Part shown: one piece after another, positions 58,201-64,000 of the stretch
Layout: each line of letters begins with the position of its first letter
Position numbering within the stretch: position 1 is the first letter of the stretch
NCBI GenBank assembly: GCA_034770075.1
Contig: CM068384.1
Span: 91,476,720-91,540,719, forward strand
Length of the DNA: 64,000 nt
Direction of reading: 5' to 3'
DNA from: Aralia elata
Taxonomy: Eukaryota; Streptophyta; Magnoliopsida; Apiales; Araliaceae
Translations under genes and position numbers: made by a program
The notes under the pieces: generated by a model
Databases searched by the model: none
The model's input: the letters and a program-made list of their open reading frames with translations, nothing else
Told to the model about the DNA's origin: nothing

Positions 58201-59594
58201 ATCATTTGTCTAGGCTGGAAAATGCAGACCATGAGGCGGGAGATGATGTCATGATTAATGAATTTTTCCCGGATGAACAGCTTTTCGCCATCACACATGA
58301 GGTGCCATGGTATGCCGACTATGTCAACTATGTGGTGAGCCATGTCCTACCACCCGAGCTGAGCTATCAACAAAAAAAGAAATTCTTGCATGATGTGAAG
58401 CATTATTTCTGGGACGAACCTTTTCTGTTTAAGCAATGTGCTGACCAACTGATCCGGAAGTGCGTACCTCAATCTGAGATGGAAAGCATCTTGCAACATT
58501 GTCATGCCTCAGCTTTTGGTGGACACTATGGCGGAGAAAGAACAGCGGCGAAGGTGCTTCAATCTGGTTTTTATTGGCCAACGCTGTTCAAGGACGCCCA
58601 TATGTTTGTGCTGAAATGCGATCGATGTCAAAGAGTAGGGAACATTTCCAGGCGTCATGAGATGCCACTAACCACAATCTTAGAGGTTGAGATATTTGAC
58701 GTCTGGGGTATCGATTTTATGGGCCCGTTTCCCTCTTCGTTCAACAATTTGTATATCATTGTGGCCGTAGATTACGTGTCAAAATGGGTTGAAGCAGCTG
58801 CAACACCCACCAATGATGCCAAAGTTGTGCTAAAGTTCCTTCGAAAAAATGTATTCACAAGATTCGGAACTCCGCGTGCAATAATTAGCGATGAAGGGTC
58901 GCACTTTTGTAACAAGAACTTTAATGCCCTTCTTGCTAAATATGGGGTAACTCACAAGATTTCCACGACCTATCATCCTCAAACAAGTGGGCAGGTGGAG
59001 GTATCCAATAGAGAGGTGAAAAGGATTTTAGAGAAGGTTGTCAACCCGGATAGAAAGGACTGGTCATTGAAGCTTGATGACGCCTTATGGGCGTATAGGA
59101 CGGCATACAAAACTCCTATCGGGATGTCACCATATTAGCTTGTGTATGGGAAAGCATGTCATCTACCGGTGGAACTTGAACACAGTGCTTATTGGGCCAT
59201 CCGGAAGCTAAACTTTGATTTGAATGCCGCGGGAGAGAAGCGCCTCTTACAACTCAATGAGATGGATGAGTTCCGTCTCCAGTCCTATGAGAATGCAAAG
59301 CTCTATAAGGAGAGAGTCAAGAGGTGGCACGACAAGAAGATAATTGATCGGAGGTTTGAGGTTGGACAACCCGTCCTACTTTACAATTCTCGGTTGAAGC
59401 TATTTCCCGGTAAACTCAAATCAAGATGGTCAGGGCCATTCTATATAAACCATGTTTTCCCGCATGGTGCAATTGAACTGCGAGATGAGAAGACAAACCA
59501 ATTGTTTAAAGTAAACGGACAAAGGATTAAGCACTATTGGGGTGGCGACATCGAGCGCCAAAAGACCTCAATTAATCTCGTTGATCCGATATGA
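58194..59594 (+). pseudogene. Athila B integrase, one TAG
   Basis: Zinc finger: HCHASAFGGHYGGERTA...CDRCQRVGN near 58497-58640. DDE core: DFMGPF near 58716, ISDEGSHFC near 58885 and E in the VEVSNREVKRILEK stretch near 59000. The C-terminal domain has VLLYNSRLKLFPGKLKSRWSGPF. The only stop is TAG at 59136-59138, where the family reads SPY(Q/R)LVYGK. It ends at TGA 59592-59594. Confidence 0.92.
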
Positions 59595-60534
59595 AGAGGG
59601 TATAGTCAGGCTGAGGACTTTAACTCAAGCGCTAATTGGGAGGCAACCCAATGTTTCATTTTAATGCTTAATACTTGATTAAAAAAAAAAAAAATTCAAA
59701 AGGATGATTTTTAGTGATTAATTGTTTCTAATGTTGTTAATTTTGTTGCTACATGTAGGTATTTGTATCCAATTTTGGCAATTGAGCGTTGCGTGTCAGC
59801 GAAACGCCGATGGCACGTCAGCAGCAGCACGCCAGCAGCAGCACGCCAGCAGCACCAGGCAGGCGCCAGCGTGCGGGCGCACCAGGCGTCGCGCGCGCGC
59901 GTGCGCGCGCGCAGCAGGCGCAGCGTTCGGCAGCAGGCGGGCGCAGCAGGCGGGGCGCAGCAGTTGGGCGCGCTTGGGCGGCACCAGGCGCGCGCGGGCG
60001 CACAGCAGGCCGTGCGGCCGCACCTGGGCAGCTGGATGGGTTCCTTAAATCACCAATTGGCTCATTTTTTTTGTCACTCAACAACATGCCTCCCGAATAC
60101 TTCTCCATTTTTATATCTCTCTCCTCCCACGTCTTTGCCAACTTGCTTACAAACTTACCCAAACTTAATTTTGTGACCCTTTGCATCATTTTGGCATCCA
60201 ATTGCGATATCCCATCATCAATTTCACCTTCCATCTTGGATTTGAACAAAAAATTGAAGGTTTTTGAAAAATTTCTTTGGGTTTTCACAAGTTCTCCAAG
60301 ATAAGGTATTAAGGGCTATAAATTTCCAATTTTTCTTGCTTGGGTGCTGTGTTTTGGTGATTTTGGTTAGCAGGTACATAGCTAGCTCCCATTGCAAGGC
60401 TTTGTGGAGGGTTCGGCCTAGTCCCCATTGCACTTACACTTGTGATTTTTTGGAGTGCACGCCAACTGTTCGACAAATTGTCTGTGAGGGAATTCTTGGC
60501 TACTTTGAGTGTTTTGCTTGCAACTCTGATCCTG
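59595..60534 (+). other. Athila B post-pol spacer with GC island
   Basis: GGGAGGCAACCCA follows pol as in Athila A. 59780-60035 is a GC-rich block (GCAGCAGCACGCC, GCGCGCGCGTGCGCGCGC, CAGGCGCCAGCGTGCGGGCG) that shares words with the LTR array. The open frames through it are composition artefacts. 60050-60530 is AT-rich with no convincing gene. Confidence 0.65.
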
Positions 60535-61813
60535 ATGGCCACCAAACGACATAGGGGTGAGCCTTCCTCATCCAGGGCATATGATAAGAAAAGGTTTGTC
60601 AGTGCGGAAGCCTCCGAGCGTTACCACACCACCATGGTCACAAAATCTTTGATTCCGGGAACGGGGTATTCTTCCTGACACAACAAATAATTGGGGGTTG
60701 GCAGAAATAATTAGGGAACGAGGATGGGAAACTTTTGCCGCTCAGCCCGAGCCGGCGTGTATTCCTCTTGTCAGGGAATTCTACGCTAATGCATTAGAAG
60801 CTGAAAATTATGTGGTAACGGTTAGGGGCAAGAAAGTTTCATTTGGAAAAAGGTGCATTGAAGAATACTATAACCTACCTAAAAGCCATGGTGAGGATGA
60901 CCTCACTAAATATGGGGCCGACAAGCCCGACTGGGATGCAGTCATTTCAACATTATGCAAACCCGGTGCTCGTTGGGCTACGACAAGGGGAGAGCCGGTG
61001 CATTTTCGCCAGGGCGACTTAAGCAAATATGGGAAAGCATGGTTATACTTCATCAATGCAAAGCTATGGCCGACCACACACGCGACTCAAGTAATCCCAA
61101 TGCGGGCTCTTATCATGTTTTGTTTGGTGACTGAGCGGAGCATTTGCGTCGGTCGGTTGATTCGGAACTCAATTCTTCAATTTGTTAATGGGAAGTCTTC
61201 AGGCGGGTTACCTCACCCATCCCTGATCTGCGGGTTGTGCAAGAGGGCCAAAGTTAAGGTGCATGCCCACGAGTTACTTCAACAACCACTCACACCCATT
61301 GACAGCCTAGCTATTGGCCTTTACAAAGTCTGGAAAGGGGCAGCACCGGAGCCTCATGGTGCTGGGTTTTTACCGTTGGTTCAGCCACACGAGCCCGCGG
61401 CAAGTGTCGGAACCCCACCACCAAGCACTGAGCACACCGAGGCGCCTCGCTCTTCTATGGACCTACTTATTGCTGAGCTGCGGGAGCTTCGTCGTGAAAA
61501 TCAGGTGATGATGGCCGAAATACAACAGAACGAGCAGGCGAGACTGTGGGACGAGCAGGAGCGGGAGCGTGAGCATAGGCGCATGTCCCGCCGCCTTGAT
61601 CACTCCATTCAGCAAGTCAATTCCTTATGCATTTACCTGACCGGTTTTTGTAACGCGACTGCACAGGTGATCAACAACAGCGGGGCCAACACCGGCCCCA
61701 ATGCAGTCCAATTTCCCATGACACCTATGTTCCCGGAATATGGCTTTGACTCGGATGATGATGCAAGTGGGGGGAGTCACGCATTTAGCAATAATGACGA
61801 TGACGGTGCTTGA
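60535..61813 (+). pseudogene. plant-transposon-type protein ORF downstream of pol, one frameshift
   Basis: Starts MATKRHRGEPSSSRAYDKKR. A one-base insertion near 60655 (CCGGGAACGG) shifts frame, after which it is open to 61813. Text such as WETFAAQPEPACIPLVREFYA, YYNLPKS, KAWLYFINAKLWPTTHATQV and IRNSILQFVNGKSSGGLPHPSLICGLC resembles the Pfam family called putative plant transposon protein (PF20167, recalled). A charged coiled-coil segment follows (LRELRRENQVMMAEIQQNEQ), then an acidic tail. It occupies the place of the env-like ORF in some Athila elements, but I see no signal peptide or transmembrane helix, so it is not env-like. About 410 residues. Confidence 0.75.
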
Positions 61814-62451
61814 TTTCCCCGGTGATGTTCTCTTTTTCAATTCTGTCTATTTTAAACATCGAGGACTATGTTTACTTTAAGTTTGGGGGTGTGTGTTAGT
61901 TTATTTGTGTGTGTTAGTTTAATAGTGTGTGTTGGTTTTAGTTAGTCATGATATTGTGTCTAAGTTGTGTGTGTTTCAAGAATGGCCAATGATATTCTGC
62001 TGGTTAAGGTGTTCTTTCTAAAGTAAGGCTCGAGCAGACTTAGTTACTTCTTAACATTATGGCTAACTCCCCTACTCTTGGTTACGTTAGCTCCTCACGT
62101 TTTCAGCATGCCTGTTAGTTAGTTAGTATTGAGAAATCTCATTTACTTTAATGTCTGGGCGATTATACTTGAAATGTACTGAACTCATGTCTGCATCTTG
62201 TTTTGTCATTTTAGGCTTTCATATAAGTTTGGGGGGATGAATTAAAAAAAATAAAAATAAAAAAAATAAAAAATGAATGACCAAGTTTAATTACGTGGCC
62301 TTTGCTACTCGAGTTAATAGACCCTTTGGGGTGTTTTACACCTAATGCCCTAAAACCATCTGGTTTGGGAGTCATTGATCAAACACTCGTTACATGGGTA
62401 GCTCTGAATAGCCTAATGTGATTAGACATTGCACGGTCATGTGATTAGTAA

Positions 62452-62480
62452 GGTGAGATGGAGCGTAAAACGCACTCACC
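62452..62480 (+). other. Athila hairpin, Athila B copy
   Basis: Core ATGGAGCGTAAAACGCA identical to Athila A copies 1 and 2. The outer stem is a perfect six pairs, GGTGAG/CTCACC. It lies 400 bp upstream of the 3' LTR, as in Athila A. Confidence 0.78.
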
Positions 62481-62867
62481 AATGTGATTACTCACTACCC
62501 CATCAATGTACCTGGAACCCCCCTTTTTCTTATGTGGTCGTCTTGTTTGATTTTCTCTAGGTAACGATGAGTTTGTAGATTCATAGTATAATCCCTCGGA
62601 AGTTGAGTTCATGCGTTAGCTCTTTCCTAACTTACATAAACAGATATCATGTACTCACACACACACTACTGGAATCTTGAGTAGCCGTGTGCTTAGAACT
62701 CTTGTTAAATAGTAACTTTTCAGTCTGCTTGGGCCCCTTTTGATCTTTTTCCTTTAAGGCCAATTCGTGGAGTCACTTTCCTCTAAATTCAGTTGTGTTT
62801 GCATTTTTCCTATTTTATTTTATATAAAGTAGTATATCTCTGTTTACTTGAGGACAAGCAAAGATTT

Positions 62868-62882
62868 AAGTTTGGGGGTATT
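62868..62882 (+). other. Athila B polypurine tract
   Basis: AAGTTTGGGGGTATT immediately before the LTR start TGATGAG. Confidence 0.65.
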
Positions 62883-64000
62883 TGATGAGTGTGTTTTATA
62901 CACACAATTTGGGTACTTTTGGCCTTGATAATTTGCAAATCTTTAAGTATTTTATAAAGTTTCCATGTACTTTTATCGTAGTTTTACGTAAATGAGTTTT
63001 AGTTACTTTTACATGTTTTAAGTTGCTTTGATGCATTTTTATTATGTGTGTAGGAATTGAAATAAAGACCGCGCGGATCGTTGTTTGGATTGACTCATTG
63101 TCCGTGCCTGGACGTCTGTGCCCGAATGGTAACGTGATGGATTGTGGTGATTGGCGACGCCCGGTGCTTAATTTGACAATATTTGATAGTTGGGCATGCG
63201 CGGCGTCGGATGGTGTGCACGGCGTGCGGCATTGGCCAAACCACCCGGGCAAGCCCGTGCTTGGATTTCCGTGCCCGAAGGTTATGACGATGAAAATTTA
63301 TGTTTGGCGACGTTTGGGGCTTAATTTGATGACATATAGAAGTTGGGCGTGCACGGCGTTGGATGGCGTGCACGGCGTGCGGCGTCGACCAAGCCGCGTG
63401 CACGGCGTGCGGCTGGGCGCTCGGCAGCCTCGGCGTTGGGCACGCGCGCGCGCGGGCGGCATGGCTCGGCAGCATCCAGGCGCATGGGCGCGGACGCACG
63501 CCTGGGCGTGCGGGCGCACGGGCGGCCTCGACAGCCAGCCTCGGCAGCGCATGCGGGCGTGTGAGCGGCATGCAGGCGCCAGCGTGCGGGCGCACGCCTG
63601 GGGCGCGCGGGCGCGCGCGCTTGGCTCAGCAGCTCGGCAGGCAGGTGGGGCGTGCAGGCGCCAGCGTGCGGGCGCACGCCTGGGGCGCGCGGGCGCGCGC
63701 GCTTGGTTCGGCAGCTTCGGCAGCGGCATGGGCGGCATGCAGGCGCTTGGGCGCGGGCGCACGCCTGGGCGTGCGGGCGCACGCCTGGGCGTGCGGGCGC
63801 ACGCCGCCGTGCTGAGTGCGATCTGACACACCTTCAGTGCGATCTGAGCTGCGTTTTGTCCGATTTTGGCTAGGGTTTCTTGATGAAGACTATATATATT
63901 CTCTTCCAAGCCTGATATCTGCTATCTAGAGAGAGGGAGGCTACAAAATACATCAACCAACAGAGCTTAAGGCTGCAAATCAAGCTAAATCAAGCCAAAA
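62883..64000 (+). repeat. Athila B 3' LTR, cut by the window edge
   Basis: First 1118 bp match 52051 onward. The GC array is rearranged, with one unit containing AGGCGCCAGCGTGCGGGCGC duplicated (near 63577 and 63656) and a doubled CGCCTGGGCGTGCGGGCGCA. Confidence 0.92.

Larger units (their letters stand above)
61814..62882 (+). other. Athila B 3' UTR with repeated polypurine-like words and one hairpin
   Basis: AAGTTTGGGGG-type words at 61879-61889, 62226-62235 and 62868-62879; only the last abuts the LTR. ATGTGATTA occurs three times near 62416-62492. No ORF. Confidence 0.7.
52051..64000 (+). mobile_element. Athila B retrotransposon, right end beyond the window
   Basis: 5' LTR 52051-54111, tRNA-Asp-type primer site at 54118, gag-pol 54241-59594, extra ORF 60535-61813, 3' LTR from 62883. 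The overlapping 1.1 kb of the two LTRs differ by about ten substitutions plus length changes in the GC array, near 0.9%, so the insertion is young. Confidence 0.93.

Noticed and set aside
62326..62344. A sixth copy of the Athila hairpin in reverse (GGTGTTTTACACC)
   Set aside because: It pairs and has the inverse TAAAA loop but lacks the ATGGA element and outer stem, so it may be chance.
1..64000. tRNA or rRNA genes
   Set aside because: None recognised by eye; the tRNA-like words at 22869, 28557 and 54118 are retrotransposon primer sites only.

Overview
This window is nuclear DNA from a flowering plant, most likely a eudicot. It has spliced genes, plant chromovirus and Athila retrotransposons, an En/Spm (CACTA) transposon, Stowaway and Mutator-like MITEs, and the host gene remnants are plant-specific. 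Almost everything is transposable element. I see one intact-looking host gene (38908-40245, a secreted At4g14100-like protein) and one host pseudogene (about 35166-36336, NEF1-like). I see no tRNA, rRNA or CRISPR array.

Layout. 1-5114 is the 3' half of an Athila-lineage element (Athila A: pol remnant, 3' UTR with four related hairpins, 3' LTR). 5115-6278 and 31858-32490 are minus-strand Ty1/copia-like debris. Into the debris sits a CACTA transposon (6279-31857, 3-bp target duplication GAG). Its TNP2-type gene was split by a CRM-clade chromovirus (9206-29548, duplication CGTAC). The CRM protease region was in turn split by a Tekay/Del-clade chromovirus (13218-26693, duplication ACTTT). All three boundary sets are exact, so this is a four-deep nest, and LTR divergence falls in the expected order. 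32491-35165 is a MITE-like fragment plus the 3' end of a plus-strand copia element. 35166-45410 is the gene-bearing stretch, peppered with small TIR elements. 45411-52050 is a stack of degraded Tekay-like LTRs on the minus strand with one inverted plus-strand LTR fragment. 52051 to the end is a second, younger Athila element (Athila B) with both LTRs (the right one cut by the window edge), a complete but frameshifted gag-pol, and an extra ORF for a plant-transposon-type protein.

The signals I find most interesting are these. (1) A family of five hairpins lies 360-530 bp upstream of the 3' LTR in both Athila elements; the core is constant and the outer stems change but stay complementary. (2) Every Ty3 LTR family here carries its own array of short GC-rich, mostly palindromic words inside AT-rich DNA. 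(3) Thirteen premature stops in decayed element genes are all TAG, in sequence contexts expected from deamination of CWG/CWA-methylated cytosine. (4) The Tekay element has an intact acidic coiled-coil ORF upstream of gag.

All calls come from reading the sequence by eye. Divergence counts are approximate and no database was searched.
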